A stretch of DNA of 64,000 nucleotides, taken from positions 1 to 64,000 of the forward strand of contig CACDFI010000007.1 in the NCBI GenBank assembly GCA_902551985.1. Reading direction: 5' to 3'. Origin of the DNA: an uncultured Pelagibacteraceae bacterium (GTDB lineage Bacteria; Pseudomonadota; Alphaproteobacteria; Pelagibacterales; Pelagibacteraceae). The position numbers were made by a program, and so were the translations under genes. The notes below the pieces were generated by a model. That model was not told the DNA's origin. It saw only the letters and a program-made list of their open reading frames with translations, and did no database searches. Below, piece after piece: positions 44,755-53,604 of this stretch (position 1 is its first letter; each line of letters begins with the position of its first letter).

Positions 44755-45121
44755 ATATTTAATTTTAACAACTTTTTTTATTCTTGTAGCCAAGAATCTA
44801 GTTGCAGAAGATTTACAAAAAAGTGAAAAAATTGTAGAATTAAGTATTCTTGATAAAGTTAGTTCAAAAAATACAAATGTAATTATTAAAATAGGTGAAG
44901 AGTACCCTTTCCAAAACTTAAATATTAAAGTTTTAAAATGTTACAATTCCAAATTTGACGATGATCCAGAGGTAACTGCTTTTTTACAAGTTACAGATAA
45001 AACAATAATTAATAAGAATAAGGTATTTATTTTTAATGACTGGACATTTGCCTCAAGCCCATCAATAAGGCCATTTGATCATCCTGTCTATGATGTTTGG
45101 CTAAAAAAATGTTATAGCTAA
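44717..45121 (+). CDS. DUF2155 family exported protein
   Basis: A 134-aa alphaproteobacterial protein of unknown function. A basic N-terminus and hydrophobic helix (YLILTTFFILVAKNLVAE, about residues 12-29) form a signal peptide. The body has NLNIKVLKCYNSK and AFLQVTD, and ends with the characteristic FASSPSIRPFDHPVYDVW and a terminal Cys. The start at ATG 44717 lies inside NDUFA12; an earlier in-frame start would give a longer overlap and no signal peptide at the N-terminus. NDUFA12-DUF2155-accC/accB is a common alphaproteobacterial neighbourhood. The stop shares CTAA with accC. Confidence 0.85.
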   Translation: MVSKKNIKAGRIKYLILTTFFILVAKNLVAEDLQKSEKIVELSILDKVSSKNTNVIIKIGEEYPFQNLNIKVLKCYNSKFDDDPEVTAFLQVTDKTIINKNKVFIFNDWTFASSPSIRPFDHPVYDVWLKKCYS

Positions 45122-46455
45122 ATAACTTTTTCTTTATCAAGCCAACTAACATTAAAATTTGAGTTTATAAATTTTTTGTTGTTTAATAACACCTTATGAA
45201 GGTCTATAGTGGTAGTTATGCCTTCGATCACAAACTCATCCAGAGACCTCAGCATTCTTTGGATAGCTTCTTCTCTATTTCTTCCATGTGTTATGACTTT
45301 ACACACCATACTATCGTAATATGGAGTAATTTTATAACCCTGATATATAGAACCATCTACTCTAGTTCTAAAACCTGACGGTTGATGACACATGCCTATT
45401 TTGCCAGGAGATGGTTGAAAATTATTACTTGGATCTTCAGCATTAATTCTACATTCAATTGCATGACCTCTTGGATTTACATCTGCTTGTGTTAAAGCAG
45501 TATCGCCTGAGAATGCAATCCATATTTGCTCTTTTATTATATCAATACCCGTTACCATTTCAGTAACGGGATGTTCTACTTGAACCCTAGTATTCATTTC
45601 AAGAAAATAAAATTTCCCATCTTCGTATATAAATTCTACTGTCCCAGCACCCTCATAACCAATTTTACTTACCATGGTAACAGTTTTTTCAAATAAATCT
45701 TTTCTTAAGCTATCGTTTAAGACAGGGCTTGGAGTTTCCTCTATAAGTTTTTGGTGTCTTCTTTGAACTGAACAATCTCTCTCATGCAAATGCACAGTTC
45801 TATTCTTACCCGAGAGAACTTGAACTTCAATATGTCTGGGATTTTGAAAAAATTTTTCAATGTAAACTTCATCATTTCCAAAAAACTTTTTTGCTTCTTG
45901 CTTGGCTGTTAAAAAAAGGTTTTCAAAATCCTCAATTTTGTTCACAATTTTCATTCCTTTTCCTCCTCCTCCACCTGCTGCTTTTATTAGGATAGGAAAA
46001 CCAACTTTTTCACATATTTTTTTTGCTTCATTTAAATCTTTTATGCCTCCCTCAGAACCCTCAATTACAGGTAGTCCATATTGTTTTGCAACTTTTTTAG
46101 CTTCTATTTTATCACCCATCATTTTAATCAGATTTGATGATGGACCTATAAATTTTATATTGTTTTCTTCTAAGATTTTTGCAAATTCAGAATTTTCTGA
46201 TAAAAAACCATATCCAGGGTGAACCGCCTCCGATCCGGTTAATTCTATCGCAGACATAATTGCGGGAATATTTAAATAACTTAGTGTTGGTTGGTGTGGA
46301 CCAACACAAATACTTTCATCTGCCAATCTTACATGCATACTATCTCGATCAACATCAGAATGTATTGCAACTGTTTCAATACCCCATTCCTTACAAGCTC
46401 TAATTATTCTTACTGCTATCTCACCTCTGTTGGCTATGAGTATTTTTTTAAACAT
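45118..46455 (-). CDS. accC: Acetyl-CoA carboxylase, biotin carboxylase subunit
   Basis: Carboxylates biotin on AccB with bicarbonate and ATP, the first step in malonyl-CoA formation. The 445-aa protein has KILIANRGEIAVRIIRACKE at the start, the ATP-grasp glycine loop AAGGGGGKGMKIV, the HLHERDCSVQRRHQKLIEE block and the FLEMNTRVQVEHPVTE catalytic motif. It follows accB by 5 bp. It would supply malonyl-CoA to FabD, encoded in the same window. It converges with DUF2155 by a 4-bp stop overlap. Confidence 0.96.
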   Translation of the reverse strand: MFKKILIANRGEIAVRIIRACKEWGIETVAIHSDVDRDSMHVRLADESICVGPHQPTLSYLNIPAIMSAIELTGSEAVHPGYGFLSENSEFAKILEENNIKFIGPSSNLIKMMGDKIEAKKVAKQYGLPVIEGSEGGIKDLNEAKKICEKVGFPILIKAAGGGGGKGMKIVNKIEDFENLFLTAKQEAKKFFGNDEVYIEKFFQNPRHIEVQVLSGKNRTVHLHERDCSVQRRHQKLIEETPSPVLNDSLRKDLFEKTVTMVSKIGYEGAGTVEFIYEDGKFYFLEMNTRVQVEHPVTEMVTGIDIIKEQIWIAFSGDTALTQADVNPRGHAIECRINAEDPSNNFQPSPGKIGMCHQPSGFRTRVDGSIYQGYKITPYYDSMVCKVITHGRNREEAIQRMLRSLDEFVIEGITTTIDLHKVLLNNKKFINSNFNVSWLDKEKVI

Positions 46456-46460
46456 TAATT

Positions 46461-46883
46461 TTAACTTAGAATTGCAATAGTCTGACCAAACTCTACTGGC
46501 TGTCCATCTTCAACTGTAATTTCTTTAACAATCCCATCCATGTGGCTTGGTACATGATTCATGGTTTTCATTGCCTCAACAATCATTACTGTGTCGCCCT
46601 TTTTTATTTTTTTTCCAACTTCAATAAATTTTTTACCCCCTGGTTCTGGAGCGAGATAAGCCGTACCGATTATTGGTGATGTTATTTTTTTCAAATTATC
46701 AATTGGCATTTCCTCTTTTTTGACTTTAGTTTGGTCAACTGATAATGAAGGTACTGTATTTTGAGAAACTCTTGATTTTGAGACTTTAACTTTAAGATCC
46801 TTTTCGCTATATTCTATTTCAGTTAGATTAAATTCATCCAAATAATCGTTTAGTTCTTTAATAATATTTTTATTAATTTTCAT
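46461..46883 (-). CDS. accB: Biotin carboxyl carrier protein of acetyl-CoA carboxylase
   Basis: A 140-aa carrier. The biotinylated Lys is in VEAMKTMNHVPS near residue 106, the usual EAMK motif. The N-terminal segment (IKELNDYLDEFNLTEIEYSE) and a Ser/Pro/Lys linker precede the biotinyl domain (ITSPIIGTAYLAPEPGGKKF to the end). It overlaps aroQ by 11 bp and precedes accC by 5 bp, the standard aroQ-accB-accC order. Confidence 0.96.
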   Translation of the reverse strand: MKINKNIIKELNDYLDEFNLTEIEYSEKDLKVKVSKSRVSQNTVPSLSVDQTKVKKEEMPIDNLKKITSPIIGTAYLAPEPGGKKFIEVGKKIKKGDTVMIVEAMKTMNHVPSHMDGIVKEITVEDGQPVEFGQTIAILS

Positions 46884-47316
46884 TTTTTAATATCTCATGC
46901 ATAGAATTTATGGCTAAAATATAGCCGTTAATCCCTAGTCCACAAATCATACCTGTAACAACGCCACTAATCAGTGATTTGTGTCTAAAATCCTCCCTTT
47001 TATAAATATTTGATATATGAACTTCAATAATAGGTTTCTTGAAAATATTTAACGCATCTCTTATTGCTACTGAGGTGTGACTATATCCAGCTGCATTTAT
47101 AATAATTCCTTCATGTGTTTTGCGAGCATCTTGGATAATGTTCACAATGTCTCCCTCTATATTTGATTGTTGAATTTCTATTTCAATATTTAATTCTTTT
47201 GCCCTGGATTGACAAATTTCTTCAAGATATTTATAGTTCTTGCTACCATATTGAGTTTGTTCTCTTTCTCCTAATAGATTAAGATTGGGACCATTAATTA
47301 TTATAATTTTAGTCAT
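46873..47316 (-). CDS. aroQ: Type II 3-dehydroquinate dehydratase
   Basis: Third step of the shikimate pathway. The 147-aa protein shows INGPNLNLLGEREQTQYG with the catalytic Tyr/Arg of the lid, IINAAGYSHTSVAIRDAL and EVHISNIYKREDFRHKSL. The C-terminus is typical. It is divergent from thiS, and the two start codons are about 17 bp apart, so their 5' control regions must overlap coding DNA. Confidence 0.96.
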   Translation of the reverse strand: MTKIIIINGPNLNLLGEREQTQYGSKNYKYLEEICQSRAKELNIEIEIQQSNIEGDIVNIIQDARKTHEGIIINAAGYSHTSVAIRDALNIFKKPIIEVHISNIYKREDFRHKSLISGVVTGMICGLGINGYILAINSMHEILKNEN

Positions 47317-47332
47317 TCGAAACTTATATTAT

Positions 47333-47551
47333 ATGAATAAAAAAAATAAAATAAAAATAGTTGTAAATGGCAAAGTTTTAACAGTAAACTTAAAATTTTC
47401 TTTAAAAAATCTTATCGAAAAGTTAAAAACTCCAATTAATAAAATTGCAATAGAATTAAACGAGGAAATAGTTGATAAAAAAAAATTAAATAGAATATTT
47501 TTAAAAAATAAAGATAGAATTGAAATAGTTCATTTTATAGGTGGTGGTTAG
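47333..47551 (+). CDS. thiS: Sulfur carrier protein ThiS
   Basis: A 72-aa ubiquitin-like carrier that holds sulfur as a C-terminal thiocarboxylate for thiazole synthesis. It ends in IGGG; the functional terminus would be a Gly-Gly pair. KIKIVVNGKVLTVNLKFSLKNL is the usual N-terminal beta-grasp. I chose the ATG at 47333; the longer in-frame start at 47285 adds residues that overlap aroQ and do not fit ThiS. Shares one base with thiG. Confidence 0.92.
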   Translation: MNKKNKIKIVVNGKVLTVNLKFSLKNLIEKLKTPINKIAIELNEEIVDKKKLNRIFLKNKDRIEIVHFIGGG

Positions 47552-48324
47552 TGAAATTAGATGTTTTAAAAATTGCAAATAAAAATTTTAAATCAAGACT
47601 AATTGTCGGAACGGGCAAGTATAAAAGTATGCTTGAATGCTCAAAAGCAATTAAAAATTCAGGTGCTGAAATAGTTACAGTTGCGGTAAGAAGAGTAAAT
47701 ATTACTGATAGTTCAAAACCTCTATTGATGGATTATATAGATCCAAAAAAAATAATGTATTTACCTAATACGGCAGGATGTTTTACCTCAAAAGATGCTT
47801 TAAGAACGTTAAGGCTCGCAAGAGAAATAGGAGGATGGAAAATAGTTAAACTTGAGGTGTTAGGAGACAAAAAAAATTTATTTCCAGATATGATAGAAAC
47901 TTTAAACTCAACAGAGGTTTTGACAAAAGAGGGATTTAAAGTAATGGTTTATTGTAATGATGATCCGCTTATGTGTAAGAGGTTAGAAAATGCTGGCGCT
48001 TCCGCGATTATGCCTTTAGCAGCACCAATTGGGTCAGGTTTGGGGATACAAAACATAACAAATATTAAAATTTTGAGAAAACAAACAAAAGTACCTTTAA
48101 TAATTGATGCTGGCATAGGCCAAGCTTCGGATGCAGTTCAAGCAATGGAGTTAGGTTGTGACGCAGTTTTAATTAATACTGCAATCGCAAAGGCTAAAAA
48201 CCCTCTCCAAATGGCTGAGTCAATGAAATATGCGGTAATATCAGGAAGAAAGTCTTTTTTGTCTGGTAGGATAACTCCAAATCTTGAAGGATCTGCTTCT
48301 ACAACTAAAAAAGGAATAATTTAG
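47551..48324 (+). CDS. thiG: Thiazole synthase ThiG
   Basis: Forms the thiazole phosphate of thiamine from DXP, ThiS-thiocarboxylate and dehydroglycine. The 257-aa TIM barrel has the N-terminal KSRLIVGTGKYKS, the catalytic Lys in WKIVKLEVLGD, and the phosphate-binding PLIIDAGIGQASDAVQAMELG segment near 185-210. Start is GTG at 47551. SAR11 strains commonly lack thiC and need the HMP pyrimidine from outside; this window shows only the thiazole branch. It converges with the rne gene by 4 bp. Confidence 0.95.
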   Translation: MKLDVLKIANKNFKSRLIVGTGKYKSMLECSKAIKNSGAEIVTVAVRRVNITDSSKPLLMDYIDPKKIMYLPNTAGCFTSKDALRTLRLAREIGGWKIVKLEVLGDKKNLFPDMIETLNSTEVLTKEGFKVMVYCNDDPLMCKRLENAGASAIMPLAAPIGSGLGIQNITNIKILRKQTKVPLIIDAGIGQASDAVQAMELGCDAVLINTAIAKAKNPLQMAESMKYAVISGRKSFLSGRITPNLEGSASTTKKGII

Positions 48325-50087
48325 TTTTTTTTTTTAAAATTTTTTCTTTTTTTAAATATTTTTCTTTTAAAATTAGGTTTTTTAATATTTTTTAACTCTA
48401 AATTTTTTTCAACTTTTTCATCTGTAATTTTTTGTAGATTTTCAATTTTTTCAATTTTATCCAATATTTTTCCTGATTTTGATTTAAATTGTATTTCATA
48501 CTCTTGCAAACCTAATTTTTCACTAATATTTAAACTTATTTTAATCTTATTTTTTTTCTTAAAATAGTTTAGATCCTCAGAGAAATAATTTTCAATAAAA
48601 TTTAGTATTTTTTCGTTAATACTAACATCTACAATTTTAGCATTTGTTTCAAATATTTTAATTTCAATTAATTTGATAATTTTTAATGCTAATGTTTCGT
48701 TCGTTAATTTTATTGACCATTTAATATTACTTTCCCTTAACCTTTGTCTAGACATTTCAAGCAATCCAAAATTACTTATTCTTCCTATTTGAATTCGCGC
48801 TCTATCATTGCGGCATCTTTCTTTTAGTCTTCTTTCAACTTGTTTGCGGTTGTTAAAGCTTAGCATATCAATAAAATCTATAATTATTAATCCTGATAGG
48901 TCTCTTATTTTAATTTGTCTAGCTATCTCTTCAGCAGCTTCTAAATTAGTATCTAATGCAGTACTTTCTACATTTTTTTGTTTTATCGATTTACCAGAGT
49001 TGATATCTATTGAAATTAAAGCCTCAGTTGGATTTATTACAATATAACCTCCAGAACTTAGTTTCACCTCTGTTTTAAAAATTTCAAAAAGTTTTTTTTC
49101 TATATTTTCTTTAAAAAATAGTGGCACTTTCTCTCTAAATTTTTTTACTTTTTTAATATGTTTTGGCATCACAAGTTTCATATAATTTTTAGCTTTTTGA
49201 TACCCTTCATTGCCTTCAACTATTATATTTTGTGTTTCGTCGTCGTACATATCTCTTATACTTCTTTTAATAATATCACTTTCCTGATGTATCAAAGATG
49301 GCGCAATAGAGTTTAACGCATTATTTTTTATAGAGTTCCAAACTGAAATTAAATTTTTAAGATCTCCATCAATTTCATTTTTAGTTTTATTTGAACCTGC
49401 AGTTCTTACTATTATTCCCATTTCTTTTGGAATCTCAATTTCATTTAATATTTTTCTTATTTTCTTTCTATCCCCAGGGTTAAATATTTTTCTTGATATT
49501 CCACCACCTTTTGCAGTGTTGGGCATCAGAACAATATATTTTCCTGCTATGCTTATAAATGTACTTAATGCAGCTCCTTTAAAACCTCTCTCATCTTTCA
49601 AAACTTGAACCAATATGACTTGATTAGGTTTTATAACTTCTTGTATCTTGTATCTTTTTGAAGGAAATTTTTTTTCTACATTTATTTTTTCTTTAGCATC
49701 ATCTTCTAATTTCTCAACTGGATCATTTATTTTTATTTCCTCGTTTCCCTCTAAAATTTGATTTTCATTTTTTTCACTCTCTCTTGATAATTCCTCTCTT
49801 ACTTTTTCTTCCTCTTCTTTTATTTTTTCTAAATCACTTTGAGGTAGCTGGTAATAGTCAGATTGGATATCATTAAAAGATAAAAATCCATGTCTTTCTC
49901 TTCCAAAGTCTACAAATGCAGCTTGAAGCGATGGCTCTATTCTACTAACTTTTCCTAAATAAATATTATTTTTTATTAAGGTATTATTTACACTCTCATA
50001 TTCGTAGTCTTCAATATGATTATCTTTTTTAAGAACAACTCGTGTTTCATTTGGATGCGATGCATCAATGTATAAGTTTTTTGACAT
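48321..50087 (-). CDS. rne: Ribonuclease E/G, short form lacking Zn-link
   Basis: Endoribonuclease for rRNA and mRNA processing, 588 aa. The S1 domain includes NNTLIKNNIYLGKVSRIEPS with an acidic insertion of about 85-140; the RNase H-like and DNase I-like domains include DINSGKS (Asp371) and IIIDFIDM (Asp414). GRISNFGLLEMSRQRLR ends at 461. The CPxCxG Zn-link expected next is absent: the protein continues RESNIKWSIKL directly into the small domain. No scaffold domain follows, only a short Lys/Arg-rich tail. RNase E and RNase G cannot be told apart here with certainty. Divergent from the PBP1A gene. Confidence 0.9.
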   Translation of the reverse strand: MSKNLYIDASHPNETRVVLKKDNHIEDYEYESVNNTLIKNNIYLGKVSRIEPSLQAAFVDFGRERHGFLSFNDIQSDYYQLPQSDLEKIKEEEEKVREELSRESEKNENQILEGNEEIKINDPVEKLEDDAKEKINVEKKFPSKRYKIQEVIKPNQVILVQVLKDERGFKGAALSTFISIAGKYIVLMPNTAKGGGISRKIFNPGDRKKIRKILNEIEIPKEMGIIVRTAGSNKTKNEIDGDLKNLISVWNSIKNNALNSIAPSLIHQESDIIKRSIRDMYDDETQNIIVEGNEGYQKAKNYMKLVMPKHIKKVKKFREKVPLFFKENIEKKLFEIFKTEVKLSSGGYIVINPTEALISIDINSGKSIKQKNVESTALDTNLEAAEEIARQIKIRDLSGLIIIDFIDMLSFNNRKQVERRLKERCRNDRARIQIGRISNFGLLEMSRQRLRESNIKWSIKLTNETLALKIIKLIEIKIFETNAKIVDVSINEKILNFIENYFSEDLNYFKKKNKIKISLNISEKLGLQEYEIQFKSKSGKILDKIEKIENLQKITDEKVEKNLELKNIKKPNFKRKIFKKRKNFKKKN

Positions 50088-50166
50088 AAATTTTGTTTAT
50101 TTTTCATTTGTTATTTTTAATTCGGTGCCACAACATTAACAAATTCAATCAATAATTTAAACTAAA

Positions 50167-52506
50167 ATGAACGAATTTATAAAAAAACTTTTAATAGCTT
50201 CAGTCCTATTATTTCTTGTAGGATTTATAGCGATCTTCTCAATACTTTGGTCTTATTCAAATAAATTACCAGATTATAAATTTTTGAAAAATTATAAACC
50301 ACCAGTTTCAAGTAAAGTTTACTCAGGGGAAGGTATTTTAATTAGTGATTTTTCATCTGAAAAAAGAATATTTGTTCCATATAATGCAATTCCTAAAAAA
50401 ATAATAAATTCATTTTTATCTTCCGAAGATAAAAATTTTTTTAAACATCCAGGTGTAGATGCTAAAGGTATTTTAAGAGCCTTTAAAAATAATATTTATA
50501 ATTTATTAAGATCAAATAGACTAGAAGGAGCATCTACAATTACCCAACAAGTAGCAAAAAATTTTCTATTATCTAATGAGGTAAGTTTAGACAGAAAAAT
50601 CAAAGAGGCTATTCTTGCATTTCGGATTGAGAGAGCTTTATCTAAGGAGAGAATTTTAGAACTTTATTTAAATCAGATTTATTTAGGTGAAGGGTCTTAT
50701 GGAATAGCATCGGCAAGTCTTAGATACTTCGATAAACCAATAGGTGAATTGAATTACTCAGAGTCTGCTTTATTAGCAGCATTACCGAAAGCGCCGAGCA
50801 AGTATAACCCATACAAAAATAAAAAATTGGCAACTTATCGAAGGAATTTGGTAATTAAAAATCTTTATGAAAATTCATATATCACCAAAGAAAAGTTCAA
50901 TGAATTAATAGATACTAAAATTAACTTAAAAAAAAGAAAAAGAATTTTTTTAGAAGATACGAGATATTTTGTTGAGGACATAAGAAAAAAAGTAGTAGAA
51001 GAGTATGGATATGATAGAATTTATAAGGAGGGGTTTAATATAAAATCCCCAATTAACTTAGAACTTCAAAATTTAGCTGCATCATCATTAAGAAAAGGTT
51101 TACTAGAATATGATAAAAGAAAGGGATGGCGTGGGCCAATAGATAATCGTAAGAATAAAAACTGGCACAATGATTTAGAAAAATTTAGATTAGAAAAAAC
51201 AATTGGTTGGGAAATAGCAATTATTAAAAGAATTGATAAATTTGAAACTGTAATTCAAACATCAAATAAAGAAAATGGAGTTATACATTATGACGATATC
51301 AATTGGACCAGAAAAGATTTTAATCAAATTTTTAAAATTAATGATTTAATTTATGTTAAAAAAATATCTGATGGCATATTTAGTCTAAGACAATTACCAA
51401 ATGTCAATGGTGGGATTGTAGTAATGGATCCTTACAGCGGTAGAGTTTTGGCAATGTCTGGAGGTTTTAGTTTTAAAAAAAGTGAATTTAATAGAGTATC
51501 TCAAGCTAAGAGACAACCAGGGTCTGCTTTTAAGCCCTTTATATACGCTTTAGCTTTAGAAAACAATTATACGCCATCTTCTTTAATACTGGACGCACCA
51601 ATTGTTTTAAATCAAGGAGAAGATTTAAAAATGTGGAAACCTGAAAATTATGGTAAAAAATTTTATGGTCTTTCTACATTAAGATCTGGTGTTGAAAAGT
51701 CCAGAAACTTGATGACTGTTAGGATTTCACAAGAATTAGGGATAGACAAAATTATCAATTTTTCAAAAAAATTAAATATTTACGAAAATCCTGATGAGTT
51801 ATTGTCAGTATCTTTAGGCTCTGCAGAAACAACTTTAATAAATATTACTAGTGCTTACTGTTCATTTGTAAATGGTGGTAAATTGGTAACCCCAATCATT
51901 ATTGATAGAATTCAGGACAGTGAAGGAAACACAATTTTTAATAATGAAAAAAGATTTTGTGAAAATTGTGATAAAATTTCATTTGAAGGAAATAATATAC
52001 CAAAAATAAAAAGTAATTTTAAACAAATCTTCTCACCTCAAACTGCCTATCAAATGACTTCTATCTTAGAGGGTGCTATTCAAAGAGGTACTGGAAAACG
52101 CTTACGTGATTTAAATTTACAACTTGCTGGCAAAACAGGCACAACAAATAACAATACAGATACTTGGTTTATAGGATTTACATCTAATTTAGTAGTTGGA
52201 GTTTATGTAGGATATGACAATCCAAAAAGATTAGGAAAATATGAAACAGGCTCTAAAACAGCGCTACCAATATTTAAAGATTTCATCAAAAAAGCAGTAA
52301 ATAATTATGAGGCTAGACCTTTTAAAATTGCAAAAGGAATAAAAATGATGGTAATTGATGCAGAAACTGGAAAAAAAGCAAATTTTGGCTCAAAAAAAAC
52401 TATTATAGAGTCATATAAGAAAGAAAAATTTGAAAATCAAACATTTATTAGTAATGATAATCGCAATTATAATAAATTAAAAAAAAATATTTTAAAATTT
52501 TATTAA
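50167..52506 (+). CDS. mrcA: Penicillin-binding protein 1A
   Basis: Bifunctional peptidoglycan synthase, 779 aa. An N-terminal membrane anchor (LLIASVLLFLVGFIAIFSIL) precedes a GT51 glycosyltransferase domain with SSEDKNFFKHPGVD and EGASTITQQVAKNFLL. The transpeptidase domain has the SxxK motif in QPGSAFKPF (Ser near 452), the SRN motif in KSRNLMTV and KTGTT near 654. An OB-like linker lies between. The stop overlaps the prfB ATG by one base. Confidence 0.95.
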   Translation: MNEFIKKLLIASVLLFLVGFIAIFSILWSYSNKLPDYKFLKNYKPPVSSKVYSGEGILISDFSSEKRIFVPYNAIPKKIINSFLSSEDKNFFKHPGVDAKGILRAFKNNIYNLLRSNRLEGASTITQQVAKNFLLSNEVSLDRKIKEAILAFRIERALSKERILELYLNQIYLGEGSYGIASASLRYFDKPIGELNYSESALLAALPKAPSKYNPYKNKKLATYRRNLVIKNLYENSYITKEKFNELIDTKINLKKRKRIFLEDTRYFVEDIRKKVVEEYGYDRIYKEGFNIKSPINLELQNLAASSLRKGLLEYDKRKGWRGPIDNRKNKNWHNDLEKFRLEKTIGWEIAIIKRIDKFETVIQTSNKENGVIHYDDINWTRKDFNQIFKINDLIYVKKISDGIFSLRQLPNVNGGIVVMDPYSGRVLAMSGGFSFKKSEFNRVSQAKRQPGSAFKPFIYALALENNYTPSSLILDAPIVLNQGEDLKMWKPENYGKKFYGLSTLRSGVEKSRNLMTVRISQELGIDKIINFSKKLNIYENPDELLSVSLGSAETTLINITSAYCSFVNGGKLVTPIIIDRIQDSEGNTIFNNEKRFCENCDKISFEGNNIPKIKSNFKQIFSPQTAYQMTSILEGAIQRGTGKRLRDLNLQLAGKTGTTNNNTDTWFIGFTSNLVVGVYVGYDNPKRLGKYETGSKTALPIFKDFIKKAVNNYEARPFKIAKGIKMMVIDAETGKKANFGSKKTIIESYKKEKFENQTFISNDNRNYNKLKKNILKFY

Positions 52507-53604
52507 TGGAACAAGAAGTAGAAAAATTTAAATCAGAAGTAATCAAGATTAATCAAAGAATTAAGGAGTTTCTTTGAAACACAAAATATTCTATCAAAAA
52601 GAAATCAACTTAATACTTTTATAGAAGACCCAAAATTTTGGGATGATCGCAAAAAAGCAGAAAAAATATTAAAAGAAAAAAAAGGTTACGATAATTTATT
52701 GAATATTCACAAGCAATCAGAAAATGAAATAAGTGAACTATATGATATTTTCCAACTAGCCAATGAAGAAAACGATAAACAATTAATTCAGGAAATCTTA
52801 GAAAAATTTATTAATTTAAAAAAAAATTTTAAAAAACTAGAAATTAAATGTTTCCTTTCAAACGAAAACGATACATTGGATAGTTATTTGGAATTTCACG
52901 CAGGTGCAGGTGGCACAGAAAGTCAAGATTGGGCTCAAATGCTTAGGCGAATGTATATGAAGTGGGCTTTTGATCGAGGTTATAATGTAGAATTAATAAG
53001 TGAACACAAAGGTGATGAGGCAGGTATAAAATCTTCTGTTATAAAAATATCTGGCGAATATATTTACGGTTTTTTAAAAACCGAGTCAGGTATACATCGC
53101 TTGGTTAGAATTTCGCCGTTTGATTCAGGCGCTAGAAGACATACAAGTTTTGCAAGTGTTTGGGTATATCCGGTTATTAACGAGGATATAGATATTGAGA
53201 TATTAGAAAAAGATTTAAGAATTGACACTTACAGATCAAGTGGTGCAGGTGGACAACACGTTAATACAACTGATAGCGCTGTAAGAATTACACATTTACC
53301 AAGTAAAATTGTTGTCCAATGTCAAAATGAGAGATCACAACACAAAAACAAAGAAACTTGTATGAACATGCTTAAAGCTAGACTTTATGAACATGAGATA
53401 CAAAAAAGAAAAAAAGAAAGTGACAATATTGAAAGTTCAAAGTCAGAAATAGGCTGGGGACATCAAATAAGATCATATGTTTTGCACCCTTACAGAATGG
53501 TTAAAGATAATAGAACAAATTATGAAAATTCAAATCCAGACAAAGTATTAGATGGGGAAATTGATGAATTTTTAGAAAACTCTTTATACAAATTAAATGC
53601 GTAG
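52506..53604 (+). CDS. prfB: Peptide chain release factor 2 with programmed +1 frameshift
   Basis: Terminates at UGA and UAA. The gene is in two frames: an ATG at 52506 opens 23 codons ending CTT then in-frame TGA (52575-52577), and the +1 frame continues from 52576 to the stop at 53602-53604. The product is 365 aa, the same length as E. coli RF2. The release-factor core has the GAGGQHV motif near the catalytic loop and the SPF recognition tripeptide in RISPFDSGARRHTS. Reading only the downstream frame would miss the N-terminus. It overlaps the AsmA-like gene by 8 bp. Confidence 0.95.
52563..52577 (+). promoter_or_regulatory. prfB programmed frameshift signal
   Basis: An internal Shine-Dalgarno-like AAGGAG (52563-52568) is followed by a 3-nt spacer and CTTTGA (52572-52577). 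This is the same spacing as the E. coli RF2 autoregulatory site. When RF2 is scarce, the ribosome pauses at UGA, slips +1 and makes full-length RF2. Confidence 0.9.

Noticed and set aside
48324-48336. T-tract after thiG as an intrinsic terminator
   Set aside because: The run of T is explained by lysine codons of the opposite rne gene and has no GC-bearing stem before it.
52699-53604. prfB as a truncated gene starting at 52699
   Set aside because: RF2 sequence continues upstream in frame to a CTTTGA shift site and an ATG at 52506, so it is a programmed frameshift, not a truncation.
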